Shown piece after piece: positions 1 to 11,169 of a stretch of DNA of 64,000 nucleotides. The notes below the pieces were generated by a model that saw nothing but the letters and a program-made list of their open reading frames with translations, had not been told where the DNA came from and searched no databases. Every line of letters begins with the position of its first letter. Position 1 is the first letter of the stretch. The position numbers and the translations under genes are program-made. The DNA is from Zychaea mexicana (lineage: Eukaryota > Mucoromycota > Mucoromycetes > Mucorales > Lichtheimiaceae), in assembly GCF_025766255.1 (NCBI RefSeq), contig NW_026516767.1, positions 1 through 64,000 of the forward strand. The letters run 5' to 3'.

Positions 1-293
1 ATGATCAACTAGGAAATGCGAAAATACGATGCGTAGCTCAAAGCAATAATAAGGACAACAGGCCAACCAGCGATATGGACTGCTAAAAAATCGATAACAC
101 GTCACGACAGAAAGGCAGAACCAAGCAGCGAAGTGCCTGTAGTAGTACTTTTGTGCAAAAAAGAACAGGGGGCTATCATTACTTAGGACGGGAACTTACT
201 AACGTTTGCAGTACCAGCTTATTTATCTTATTCTAAACCCAAAATATCACTTAGGTAGAAACAGATAAAAAGTTCATACACACATTTAAAATA

Positions 294-1644
294 AGAGAAT
301 TAGTACGCGGGCTGAAAAATTGAGACCAGCCGGGCTGAAAAAATTCCAGCATTTTAGTAGTATTCAGCCCGCTTTGTTATTGTTAAGGGTTCGAGCACTA
401 CGTGGGCTGAACGGTTTTGTACTCTACTCATATCCATTTCTGTGACACATCCCATCATATATAGTAGAATACGTAGCACCTATTTCACGTCTACTCAAAG
501 TGGTTGTCCTATGTCCAGCAACTCTGATTAGATAGTACATCTCTTATTATTCAATAATTCTCAATGGAATGCACAGCCGCAACGCTCAATATATGTTACG
601 CTAGATAAAAAATGTATGTTTAGAGATAAATCTGATGGCTCGTAAAGTACTGGCATCGGGTCACACCACAGTAGGTTCAAATCAACGAATGTGATCATAC
701 ACCAGCACCTTGGTCTCTCCACCGCTTATGCCCTGTCCCTGAAAAACAAATACAACATCTGAGTCTTTGAAAGATAGTGCATTTCTAGTCCTAACTCTGC
801 TTCTTACGGTAATAAATTATCTTTATTAACCGCGACTTCCTGGACATGGCCGGAAACAACCGTAATGCCTGGAACGTACGCCCTTCAAACGTGTCAAAGC
901 GCGCTCATAATCCAATTCGCCAAATCTTTGATAAACTAAAGGGTTGATCCCAAGCCCAAAAGTCGTTCAAAAGTCTGTCTGTTGGTACGTGTCCAAAATT
1001 AAAAAGGATTTTAAAGTACATGTACTTAATGACCCATGATTCATCTTCTTTCAGATACTATTATAGTCACTCCTTCATTACTCTTCTTTCGCATGCCCCT
1101 TTTCAATATAAATCTTGATTGACCGCCAAACGCTCATTGCATCTTCTTGACATTTTTTTTTCTCTGATGAACTTTATCACTGTTGATACGATTAAATTGC
1201 TCCAGTTTGAAGTGCAGTGGCTAAGTGTAAATTCACTACCATATGTCGAATTTGGTTGATCATCGCGATGCTTCTTTCTTAGAAGATTGCTCTCATTACT
1301 ATTACATTGGCCAGGTCAGAATTGCTGTTGGCCATCGCGTTGTCACTTCTTTTTTTTAAAAGCTTGCTTTCATTGCTATTACAGTGTCCCAGTTCAGAAT
1401 TGCTGTGGCTACATGAATTCGTCTTTTGCATGAAATTCAAGTATTTGTATAAGTGACTGTAAGCTATAAGTTTTTTTTTAAATGAGATGTATATCTGTAG
1501 CAGATATCAAGGCGGTGTAGTTTGAAGACAAACACCATTTAAGATCCTTCAGCCCGCGTAGTGCTCGAGCCCTTAATATTAACAAAGCGGGCTGAATACT
1601 CAGCCCGGCTGGTCTCAATTTTTCAGCCCGCGTACTAATTCTCT
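294..1644. mobile_element. Non-autonomous TIR element, about 1.35 kb
   Basis: The left arm (294-411) and right arm (1548-1644) are inverted copies. Both outer ends begin AGAGAATTAGTACGCGGGCT read inwards, and both arms continue through repeated GCGGGCTGA / CAGCCCGC blocks to a shared GAGCACTACG-GGGCTGAA inner end. The left arm carries about 20 extra bases. No open reading frame inside is long enough for a transposase, so this is a MITE-like or deletion derivative of a DNA transposon. The flanks (left ...TTTAAAATA, right AAATTAAAT...) give no clean target-site duplication, so the superfamily is not assigned. The paired arms are seen directly; mobility is inferred. Confidence 0.72.
1261..1409. 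repeat. Two-copy direct tandem repeat inside the TIR element
   Basis: Two adjacent units (1261-1332 and 1333-1409) both begin CATCGCG and both end with TCAGAATTGCTG(T)TGGC, with the middle (TCATT-CTATTACA) also shared. They lie in the central part of the inverted-repeat element. This looks like a diverged tandem duplication. Confidence 0.7.
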
Positions 1645-2120
1645 AAATTAAATCTTTCAAGTACAATACATACTATCGTGCATCAATTATATGACTTTAG
1701 ATTATATATGTAAGCGACCTCAGCAGGACGATGCTTTATTATCTTTTCAACAGCTCATGCATATGAAGCAGTCTACATTCACCATAGCTCCAGATACTCG
1801 CGCTGTGTTATTTTCTGTTATTGTGGAAAGTATGATATAACTATGCTGCTGTCGACATAGCTATGACAATTATCCAACTGTTGACTCCCACTTTCATTAT
1901 ATCAAAATAAAAAAAGCAATACGATAAATAAAGAGAAGCTCAATAAACATGAAACGACATCTGTTGTATACATTTATGTATGTAGAGTGTATAAAGTACG
2001 TGCAAGAAAAAGCAAAAGACAGTAAATATATACTGCTGACAATTTAATATATTTATTCTCACGGTTCGAAACTTTGGGTATGTCACTACAATGTTATCAT
2101 AAAGGGCTCACACGTAACAT
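1645..2120. other. AT-rich spacer
   Basis: No gene seen. This is the 3' flank of the first SDR gene, with AT-rich runs and no convincing ORF. Confidence 0.6.
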
Positions 2121-3851
2121 CTAGATGCCTTCTCTCTTGCGAGCTTCCTCCAACTTCCGTTTATAGTAAGCAACGGTATCAGGAATCCTCTTGGCAGCAA
2201 TTTGTGCAAACTCATCGTTCACAAGTTCGGCTAAAATAATTTAAAAAATAGCAATATCAAGACCATTACCATTCGTAGCGTATCGATGCACGATGAGAAG
2301 AAAAATTGTTATTGTACTTACGGTATTGAGAAACAGGCTCTTGGGGTCGAATAACACCACCCGGTAATGCCAAAAGGGTTTGAGCTACAAAAAGGTTAAA
2401 AACTAAGTACAAGGAACACTATGTTTCTCATCTTGAGCGTATAAAACATGGAAAGAGCACGGATATGGAAACACGTACTGTTGCGCGATTCGTCTTCAAT
2501 CAAGGTTAATACGGCCTCAACGACAGTTTCGCTCGACACTCTGGGCATCTTTGCAAAGATTTCTGTGAATGGATTGCCTTCGTCATTCTCAGCCAAATCA
2601 ACAGCAAGATCCGTGTCTAATAGTGGTCAGTATATGTTTAGCCAATATCACCCACTGTGTACTCGGCACATATGTAAGGGGAAACGTATCCACTTACCAA
2701 CCCAAGTAGGGCATACTGTTATCCGTGATATTTTAAAACAAAAGTAGTGTCAGTAGTGCTGATGCTACAGTATGCTTCAACGTATAGTTTGTACTTACCG
2801 GCATTCACGCGAACGTTACACACAGGTTGATAGATCGCGCAAGACCGTGTCCAGCCAATAACACCGTGTTTCGATGCATTGTAGATGCTCATGGTGCTAC
2901 GTATATTGACAAGGTTAGACATCAATGACCTTCTTTTTTTTATCCATCCAACGTGAAAAAGGTACTTACGGGCCGGCCAGGAACTATGTCCGCACAGAAA
3001 ACGTTAGATAAGCATTACAAGATTACAAATTAGAGATGCTGATAATGTTATAGGTGTGTGGGAAACGGAATGCATAATAGTTAATAGAGGTTCTACTTAC
3101 ACCAGCAACGCTTGCTGTGTTTACGATGACACCACCACCGCGCTTTGCGAGATGGAGCATAGCTACTTTTGTTCCTTTCACAACGCCAGTAGTGTTGATG
3201 TCGAGCATACGATCATCCATAGCATCTTTTTACACGTAGACACGTTCTCAATATTATTACTCACACAAAAGAAAGAGTACCCAATGCGACCGATGCAGGT
3301 ACAAAAGTAAGGGACTTTTTTAAACTTACCATCCATAGGCAAGAACATGGTGTTGGCATTTGTACCAATGCCTGCATTCAAAAATGCAATCTAAGTAAAA
3401 ATATGCCACACAGGACAACGAGATTAGGATGTACAATGTTATGCATAAACAGACCTTGACATTGCTAACATTAAACTCACATCCACGCCACCAAATTCAC
3501 TTTCAGCCAAAGCGAAAAGGGCTCTGTTAGCGCTGTACTGCGTCACGTCAGTATGGATAAAGGCTGCAACCTTCTCACCGGCGCTATCAAATAAGTATAG
3601 TGTATAGTTGATTGAAAGTATGGTTATTTTAGTTAACAAGAAGCATATCTCTACCGCGTAGAAAAAGTAGGGTCCTCAAACTCATAGTACCTAGTGTTAA
3701 GCTCCTTTACAGTCGCTTCGCCTTCAGCATCAAGTACATCACCAATAACGACTTTGGCTCCTCGTTTAACAAGTTCGGTAGCAACAGCTTTGCCGATGTT
3801 TCGGCTAGCACCCGTCAACACTGCAACTTTGCCTTGAAGTGATTTGGTCAT
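2121..3851 (-). CDS. Short-chain dehydrogenase/reductase, copy 1 of 3
   Basis: Classical NAD(P)-dependent SDR, probably a soluble oxidoreductase; substrate unknown. Ten exons join to 296 residues: 3851-3691, 3583-3481, 3390-3330, 3225-3101, 2983-2970 (a 14-nt microexon), 2896-2799, 2715-2698 (18 nt), 2616-2479, 2384-2322, 2230-2121. All phases agree. The N-terminus carries the Rossmann motif TGASRNIGK. An Asp ends the second strand (VVIGDVLDAEG), which in this family favours NAD(H). NAG lies near the middle, and Ser in NTASVAG sits 13 residues before Tyr of YNASK, the Ser-Tyr-Lys triad. Length is normal for the family. It is the downstream member of three tandem paralogues on one strand with near-identical exon lengths. 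A 15-hydroxyprostaglandin-dehydrogenase-like SDR is the nearest type I can suggest. Confidence 0.92.
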
Positions 3852-5335
3852 GATTAATTGTAGTAAGAGGATTTGTTTTGTTTGAGAAAAGGTAAAGAAA
3901 GCGTTTGTTCTTAATTTCTTGGATTGTTTTTTATGCTGAGAAGATACTACAAAATATGCAGCATCCCTTTTTCGTGACCCCGACCTGTGGAACTAGTGTG
4001 TGTGAAAGATTCAGGTCTGTGCCATGTTATATAGCTAATCAGCTATTAGTGTGTACAACACTAAATCCGAAAATCGGACCGATGTTAGAATACACACACA
4101 CACTGTTCGTAGCTGTTATATGCTCGCTCAACATGTATACTATAGAGTAACAACGATATTCTGTGGAAATATTTTACGTAACGAGGGTATTTCAAGACAT
4201 CGATCGTGAGCATTGATAATTGTGCTCCTAACGCTTCTTGGCAATTATACATATACCACATCGTTGCTGACCATTAAAAAGAAAGTTTTACTGTACTATG
4301 GCCAGGGCTACTCTTTTATCATACCGGGGTCAGTTAAAACCTTTGTCCAACTTGTTCCCTGCTGTTGTGTAGCTTATTAAAGCCAATCCTCGGCGTATAC
4401 AAACTCATAAGAGTGGAACGTGATTAGATAAATGCTATGGCAATTGGACAAAGCATCTAATCCTATAATCTCATGAGATTGGCAAATAACAATGTATATC
4501 AGCAATCTGCAAACTATACTGTTGCTGCTGCTGCTTTTCCGATGATGGTTTTTCTAGCTTTGAAAGGCAAGGGCGGGGGCCGGGTCAAATTCAAACAAGG
4601 TTTATTGGTTTGTAACATCATTAGCTTCCATCGTTACAGCCTATTTTTTTATCCAGGAGGAATTAAAAATTTACTGTACGGAATACGTGTGAAACGATTC
4701 CATTGGGGAACAGCAAGAAGCCCTGAAGAGACAACCGTCCGAACAAGACAGGACGAAGAAAAGAAATGGGTTGAAAGAAAACATTATTTTTGTGTATGTC
4801 ACCCTATGATTACAAGTATGATAGCAAACCTGGATCTCTTTTAGGTACTTGACAACTTGTCCTTCATTATCCAATGAGCTGTATTATTAGACAGACTGTA
4901 TAGTAATGTCCGGTAAATTCATCGTGCCAGATGCCTTTTACTTTGTCTACATGTCATTATGCGATATCTGTACATGCAAGGAGCGGAGATAGTCAAAAGA
5001 GACAGCCAACAGGCTTTTTAGGAAAGACTGGCTGCATTTCGTTCCTTCGAGTGCATAAACGAATTCTCAGACTTCCTCTGGGATCGACATCCCGCGCAAA
5101 TTTTGATTCTCTGTCACCGGGGATAAATTATGACAACATATTGCGATTTTACACATGATGATAAAAGTGGCGACGATATACACGTGATGTAAATATGGTA
5201 CAAGAGGTCGAGAGATATCTGTATTTACTGTACTATAGGATCATTTAGTTTACATTTCATTTCATTAGATATGAAGAGCCATTCATCAGGCAAAAGAGAA
5301 AGGCGTTTAAATATCATCATCCATATAGTAGCTAT
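3852..5335. other. Spacer between SDR copies 1 and 2
   Basis: It holds the presumed promoter of SDR copy 1 (a TATATAA-like sequence near 4026-4033, read on the minus strand) and the 3' flank of copy 2. A 123-codon plus-strand ORF at 4473-4844 has no recognisable features and is not called. Confidence 0.5.
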
Positions 5336-6993
5336 TTAGATGCCCTCACGCTCAAGAGCGTCGGCCAGCTTCTTCTTGTAAAAGACAATAGCCTCCTGAG
5401 CATACTTTGGAACCATCGCCTGGTACTTGGCATCAGCGATTTCGGCTATTAGACACAGAAAATATTACAATCAATATCCATAAAATTTGCATTTTTTGAT
5501 GTGTCGTCGATTACACCCGGATTTTGATAAAAGAAAACTTACGATAAGTAGCAATGGGTTCCTGAGGTCGAATGACATCGCCAGGAAGTGCCAACAAAGT
5601 TTGAGCTACATTTTGAATAGGTTCAGATAGTGAGTTCCCTTAACCTCTTGCCTCTCACACAATATTCAAGTTTTCCAGGGGATGCTGCTGTACTTACCGT
5701 TACGGGACTTGTCTTCAACCAGGGTCAATACTGCCTCGACGACAGTTTCAACCTTGGTACGAGAAGAGTCAGCAACAAACTTGGCAAAAGGATCCTGATC
5801 CCCACCATTGCCCAAATCGCCAGCGAGCTCGGTTTCTAAATCATCATAAGAATAATGAAAAATATGCATCATGAGAAATCGGACATGTTATACTAGCCTT
5901 TGTTAACATTGGCTTGCACAACAAGAAAGGGAAAAGAGCGATAGACTTACCAACCCAGTAAGGGCAGACAGCGTTCATACGGACACCACAGACATGCTCA
6001 AAGATGGCATTCGATCGGGTCCAGCCGATAACACCGTGCTTTGAGGCAGCGTAAATACCAACAGCACTGTAAAGTATAGCATAAATTAAAGTTCAGTATA
6101 GCTTATCCCACGCATATATTTTGTACCACACGAACAACTCTAAGGCAAAGCGTCGGAAAAACTTACGGAGAGCAGAGGAACTAAATGATGTTATTTTGCA
6201 TGATCAAAAGGAATTAGTTTTTTCCATCCATCACTTGTAGTATCATTGGGTCCCGTTCGAATCTCAAACTTACACCTGCAACACTGGCAGTGTTGACAAT
6301 GACACCTCCACCACGCTTGGCCATATAGAGCATGGCAACCTTTGAGCCCTTGACGACAGCAGTTGTGTTGATGTCACACATGCGATTGTCGACCTTGTCT
6401 TTACACGAAAAATTAGATTTCCCAAACAAATGTACACATATATATATATATATATATATATTTCTTACCATCGAGGGGCAAAAACATGGCGTTGGCGTTT
6501 GTGCCAATGCCGGCGTTAAGGAAAGCAATCTAAATTTTCAATTTGCATTATTGTTGGTGTAAATAGCCATTTTTTTCTATTATGGACAACCCCCATTTTT
6601 TTGTTAAAGAACTTACATCCACACCACCAAATTCCTCTTGTGCCAAAGCGAAAAGTGCCTTGTTGTCGCTATACTTTGTGACATCGGTGTGAATGTACGC
6701 AGCCACCTTGCTTCCAGCACTAGGTAATAATAATCACAAATGTGGGAAAAGGTGAGAAAATAAAAAATCTCATGCGCGTGTACATCACCAACGCGTTTTT
6801 TTTGGGAGTTACTACTACTACGGTACCTGACGTTAAATTCGTTAATAGTTGCTTCACCTTCGGCATCCAAGAGATCACCAATGACGACTTTGGCACCACG
6901 GCTGATCATTTCAGCAGCAACACGTTTGCCGATATTGCGTGCACCACCAGTAATCACAGCTACCTTGCCTTCAAGAGAAAGTGTCTGAGTCAT
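5336..6993 (-). CDS. Short-chain dehydrogenase/reductase, copy 2 of 3
   Basis: Classical SDR like its neighbours. Nine exons join to 298 residues: 6993-6827, 6719-6617, 6529-6469, 6398-6274, 6180-6167 (14-nt microexon), 6066-5951, 5835-5698, 5605-5543, 5445-5336. It has the Rossmann motif TGGARNIGK, an Asp after the second strand (IGDLLDAEG) and the triad Ser (NTASVAG), Tyr and Lys (YAASK). I chose the ATG at 6993 (MTQTLSLEGKVAV) because its position matches the other copies; the open frame upstream is only 5' leader. The 116-nt exon 6066-5951 equals the 18 + 98 nt pair of copies 1 and 3, so one intron is absent here. Substrate unknown; a TATA box lies about 100 bp upstream. Confidence 0.93.
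6437..6461. repeat. (TA)n microsatellite in an SDR copy 2 intron
   Basis: An uninterrupted TA run lies in the intron between the 125-nt and 61-nt exons. It is intronic and probably neutral. Confidence 0.9.
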
Positions 6994-7524
6994 GTTTTGA
7001 GATAGAGAGGTTTGTGTTTTAAAAGAAGAAAAGAAGAAGATGGATGGAACAATTCTTTCTAATGCGACCCAATGTTTTGCCCGACGGCGCGCTTTTATAC
7101 TTTCCACCTGGAGATGCATTGGGCGGAGACTGACAGAAAACGCGAATAAACCATTATATAATTCGCCAAGGTTCATGTTGCATGTTTTTGAGAAAAAGCT
7201 TATACAACGTGTGAACTCAAGTCCCTAGCAGCATACATTTATCGGCCGCACTTTTACACCGAATGAGATGCAGTGCACTGAGTTATTGCATCCGAAAAGA
7301 AGGATGCTTCTCGCTATTTGTGAAAAGTGCATACTTATGCTAGGCCTTGGAAATAACAAATTTTGTGTTTTGTAACAGCCAACGAGCCGAGCAAAAGAGA
7401 AAACTGGCATACAGCTTGAAAATGGATAGCCAAAAGTTCCCATACGTGTTACACAGAGTCGAAAATGATGATTAAGCATGAGGGAAGAGGAAGAACATGT
7501 CCATTTATTCTGCTACTATTGCTG
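6994..7524. other. Promoter region of SDR copy 2 and 3' flank of copy 3
   Basis: It contains the 5' leader and TATA box of copy 2. I see no gene here. Confidence 0.55.
7092..7099 (-). promoter_or_regulatory. TATA box of SDR copy 2
   Basis: TATAAAAG read on the minus strand, about 100 bp upstream of the ATG at 6993 and in a GC-richer context. Assigned by position and consensus only. Confidence 0.5.
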
Positions 7525-9487
7525 TTACTTGTATCGTTCCAACGCTTCTTTTAATTCCTGTTTGTATCGATCCACCATGGTGTACTGATACTTATCCAAG
7601 GCGCGGTTGGTTGCATCATTGACCGAGGATTCTATGTATTGATATGTCGTCGTTTCAATATATATATATGATTTAAAAAGATCCACATTGTATGCGTGAG
7701 AACCTCTTTACGACTATACGCACGCACAGCCCATCCTATACATAAGTTGATGATGATTAGCTTACCAAAGACAGGTGGTCTAGGACATTCCTCAAGACCT
7801 TTGGGAAGGACAAGTAATGTACTTCCTAAATGAACGTAGTAGTTTAGAGCATTTTGCATATTACTTTTTGTGATATTAAGAAAATGCTTATTCTGGGAGA
7901 CATATTTACCCGATTTAGAGTCATCCTGGATCAATCTTAGGAAACCCTCTACGACAGTCTCCATCTTTGCACGCGGTAATGCATCGGCCACCTCCCAATA
8001 AGGTTCCACCCCGCGTTTTCCAAAGTCTGTCAACAGATCGGTGTCTTTTTTTTTTTTTGGTACCGTACACAGACAAAAATAAGGAGACGAATTGTATTAT
8101 AATTTGTAACAACAACAACAGCAAGAAGCATCCAGAACCCGTTGGGTTTTGCCAACATGGGAAGATGTTATACAGCTCAACAGTCTTTTCTCCTCACATC
8201 TTTGACTTACCAACCCATGCAGGGCAAACTGTTTTTTTTGTGGTGGATCGAAAGGAGAGATCGTGATGTGATTGCTTTGGTTGGTACGAAATCTGGATAT
8301 ATCTACTCCTTCTACCAAAAAAAAAAAAAAGATATATCCTCCTCACCTGCATTTACTCGCACTCCACAAACTTGGGGCATCCAGTCCAAAGTTCGTACCC
8401 ATCCTGCAACAGCATGTTTGGCTGCGTTGTACGTTCCCATTGCTCTATATATGTATCAATTCGTTTTATCCAATAAGAACGCGGGACAAGACGAGGAAAC
8501 CCCCTCCCCCTACTTACGGTGGTGTCTGGAAACTACATGTCGATGCTGTGGCCACAATGCATCCTCCTTTTCCATGCTTTGCCATATGAAGAACGGCGAC
8601 TTTAGTTCTTGATGGAAAACCATGAGTATCAAAGATCTGCACGTCCAAAGATGTGTTCCGAGATAAAGGCCCCTAGAGTATCGTACAGCCAGCTTACCCT
8701 ATAAGTTTCACAGTTAGACATATTATATACGCTGTACACATGAGCTTTTGAAAAAATGACAGTCGAAAAAAAAAACACTCTGTCTGATGTATATACCTTT
8801 AACTACGCCAAACACATCGACTTGGAAGAGGTGATCGTCTCTTTTGTCTACAAGAAAACATAACTCTCTACCATCAATATCCATGATGCGAATATCAAAG
8901 TGCATTATATATGGATGGGGCTCGCGTGGGCTTGAGACATAGCGTTGTTGTGCATGTTACATACCATCAAGCGGTCCGAAAATGACATTGCAATCTTTGC
9001 CAACACCAGCGTTTAAAATGGCGATCTTTTTCAAAACATGTATTACACTAGATGCATCAATAACAAAAGACGATAGAGTTGATAATAAAAGGGTTTGATT
9101 CAAACTACTAACTTACATCCACAGCGCCAAACGCATCTTCAGCTGCCTGGAACAAGTCAATATTATCCTGATAGACAGCCACATTAGCGTGTTTGTATAC
9201 GGCGACGCGTTCGCCTGCACTGCTTTTGCAAAGAAAAGAAAATGAATATATAAATTATATCAGCATTGCACTCATCTCTCTTATTTTTCGGTTCTCGATC
9301 TTTTATTTCATTTGATAGAAAAAGGGATGGACCTTTCGTTCAGCTCTCTAACAGTAGCTTCACCTTCCGTGTCAAGCACGTCGCCTATAACGACTTTGAC
9401 GCCTCTTTTCACAAACTCAGTAGCCGTAGCTTTGCCTATGCCTCGCGATCCACCAGTGACAACAGCGACTTTACCATTGAGCTGCAT
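7525..9487 (-). CDS. Short-chain dehydrogenase/reductase, copy 3 of 3 (diverged)
   Basis: Classical SDR, most diverged of the triplet. Ten exons join to 289 residues with all phases consistent: 9487-9333, 9219-9117, 9025-8965, 8847-8797, 8599-8518, 8444-8347, 8228-8211 (18 nt), 8044-7910, 7825-7766, 7631-7525. It has the Rossmann motif TGGSRGIGK, NAG, a Ser in ATAST 13 residues before Tyr of YNAAK, and an Asp-ended second strand (VIGDVLDTEG). Two structural differences stand out. The intron before the 14-nt microexon is missing, so that segment is read through. A new intron (8600-8796) interrupts what is one 125-nt exon in the other copies, with three codons lost at the junction. The C-terminus differs (ends ALERYK). 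It was probably duplicated first, then diverged; substrate unknown. Confidence 0.86.
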
Positions 9488-10032
9488 TGTTTGAATGAGT
9501 AATGGGGTAAATAAAAGCGATGAATTAGAAAGGAGAAAAAAGGGTGGTGGTATGTGCACGTAAAAAAAAAGTCCTGTGTTTCAAAAAAAGCACTTGCATG
9601 AATTGAGTGAGGAGTTTCTTGGCATGGGTTCTAACTAGCATGTTTTTGTTGCCAAGGTTTCTGGGACCATGACAACGAATATTGTCATGTCATTTGGTAC
9701 TGTTACTGCTGCTACAGCATTGTACACTAAGGAAAAGGAAGGAGTCTTCCACAGTTTTGAGATGGGTCACTGTTGATACATAGCACCGGATCAGAGAAAG
9801 GAAGATTGATAGGTTTCCATTGTAACACAACAGCAGCAAAAGCTTGTTGCCGACTTGAACTACAGTATGTAGGAAGGAAAAAAAGCAAAAAAAGCCCGCC
9901 TCCAACCCCACCGCTTGGCTCTTTTTTTTTGCCAACCCTTTAACGAACTTCATTATATAATTCATTGCCGGTAGTGCGTTCCTTTTTCCGTACCAACACA
10001 ATCTTACTTTATTCCTCCCCCCTCACCCCCCA
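9488..10032. other. Divergent promoter region, SDR copy 3 / VPS24
   Basis: About 545 bp separate two divergently transcribed starts. It includes a TATATAA-like site near 9952. No coding signal is seen. Confidence 0.5.
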
Positions 10033-11169
10033 ATGGCCAGTACCATATCCAATCTTCAACGTTTCTTTGGCAAAAAAACACCTGACGAGCTGGTAAAATG
10101 GCACACTGAGATTAGAACTGTCTAAAGAGAGAGCGCTCCCCCACATTACGACAAGCACACACAAAAAACATAAAAACCGACTTGGACTATTCTTTCTTGT
10201 TTAAAAAAAAAAGGTCAAAAAATGGCGCCAAGAGATTAGAACACAACAACGATTAATACAACGACAAATCCAAGCGATTGATTCCGAAGAAGCCAAAGTG
10301 AAAAAGTCGATTAAACAAGTGGCGAAAAAGGGAGATAACAAGATATGCAAAATACTTGCCAAGGAACTCATACGGTCACAACGCCATAAAAATCGACTGT
10401 ATACCAGCAAGGCGCAATTGAATTCGATTGTTATGCAGTTGGAGCATCAGTTGGGTAAAAAAAATACACACACACAAATTATTTTTATTTCGGGAAAACG
10501 TTGGGAGTTTTTAAGTTATTATCGATTTTTTGTAGCAACGATCAAAGTTGCAGGAACGCTTCAGAGAAGTGGTGAGGTGATGAAATTGGTGAATCAACTC
10601 GTACGGTTGCCAGAACTGTCACAGACGATGCAACACATGTCCATGGAAATGACAAAGGTAAAGGAAGAAATCATAGGGATATTGAACAAGCTCGCTTATA
10701 CTATCATATTGTAGGCAGGGTTGATGGACGAAATGATTGAAGATACCATGGAGATGATGGATGATGAGGATCTTGAAGAAGCAGCTGACGAAGAAGTCAA
10801 CAATGTTCTATACCAAATCACAGACGGTAAGTTTTTTGAGTATGAATAGAGTGAGAGAGAGAAGGTTCCCTTTTGTCCATCCATATGTATGATTCATGGT
10901 TTCTGTGTTTTTTGTTGATGATATCATAGGCATGTTGGGCGAAGCAGGAGCTGTTGGACCTGCACTGGATAAGAAGCCAGAGGTGCAAATAGAAGAGGAC
11001 GAAGAGGAAGAGGGGCCCGAGCTCGATATGATGCAAAAACGCTTACAGGTATTTTTAAAAGAAGAGAACGGAGGAACCAGAGAGCTTATGTTTGCTGTTA
11101 TCGATAAGTTGATGGATGGATTAAATAATAACGAGATAAATTTATATATTCCAGGCATTGAAAGGGTAG
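10033..11169 (+). CDS. VPS24: ESCRT-III subunit Vps24 (CHMP3)
   Basis: Core ESCRT-III subunit that acts with Vps2 and Snf7 in endosomal membrane scission and recruits Vps4. Six exons (10033-10092, 10214-10454, 10536-10657, 10715-10826, 10930-11048, 11155-11169) join to 222 residues, the length of human CHMP3. Seen: an N-terminal FFGKKTPDELVKKW start, a basic Snf7 helix hairpin (KVKKSIKQVAKKGD, LAKELIRS, YTSKAQLNS), KVAGTLQRSGEVMK, an acidic C-terminal half (EEDEEEE) and a terminal MIM1 helix (DMMQKRLQALKG), the Vps4-binding motif. The last exon encodes only ALKG. The first intron begins with a near copy of the start of exon 2 (see findings). Expected to be constitutive. Confidence 0.95.

Noticed and set aside
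4473..4844. Plus-strand 123-codon ORF
   Set aside because: No recognisable domain, mixed composition, no splice or promoter support.
7006..7176. Longer N-terminus for SDR copy 2
   Set aside because: The extension is not shared by copies 1 and 3 and overlaps the TATA box region.
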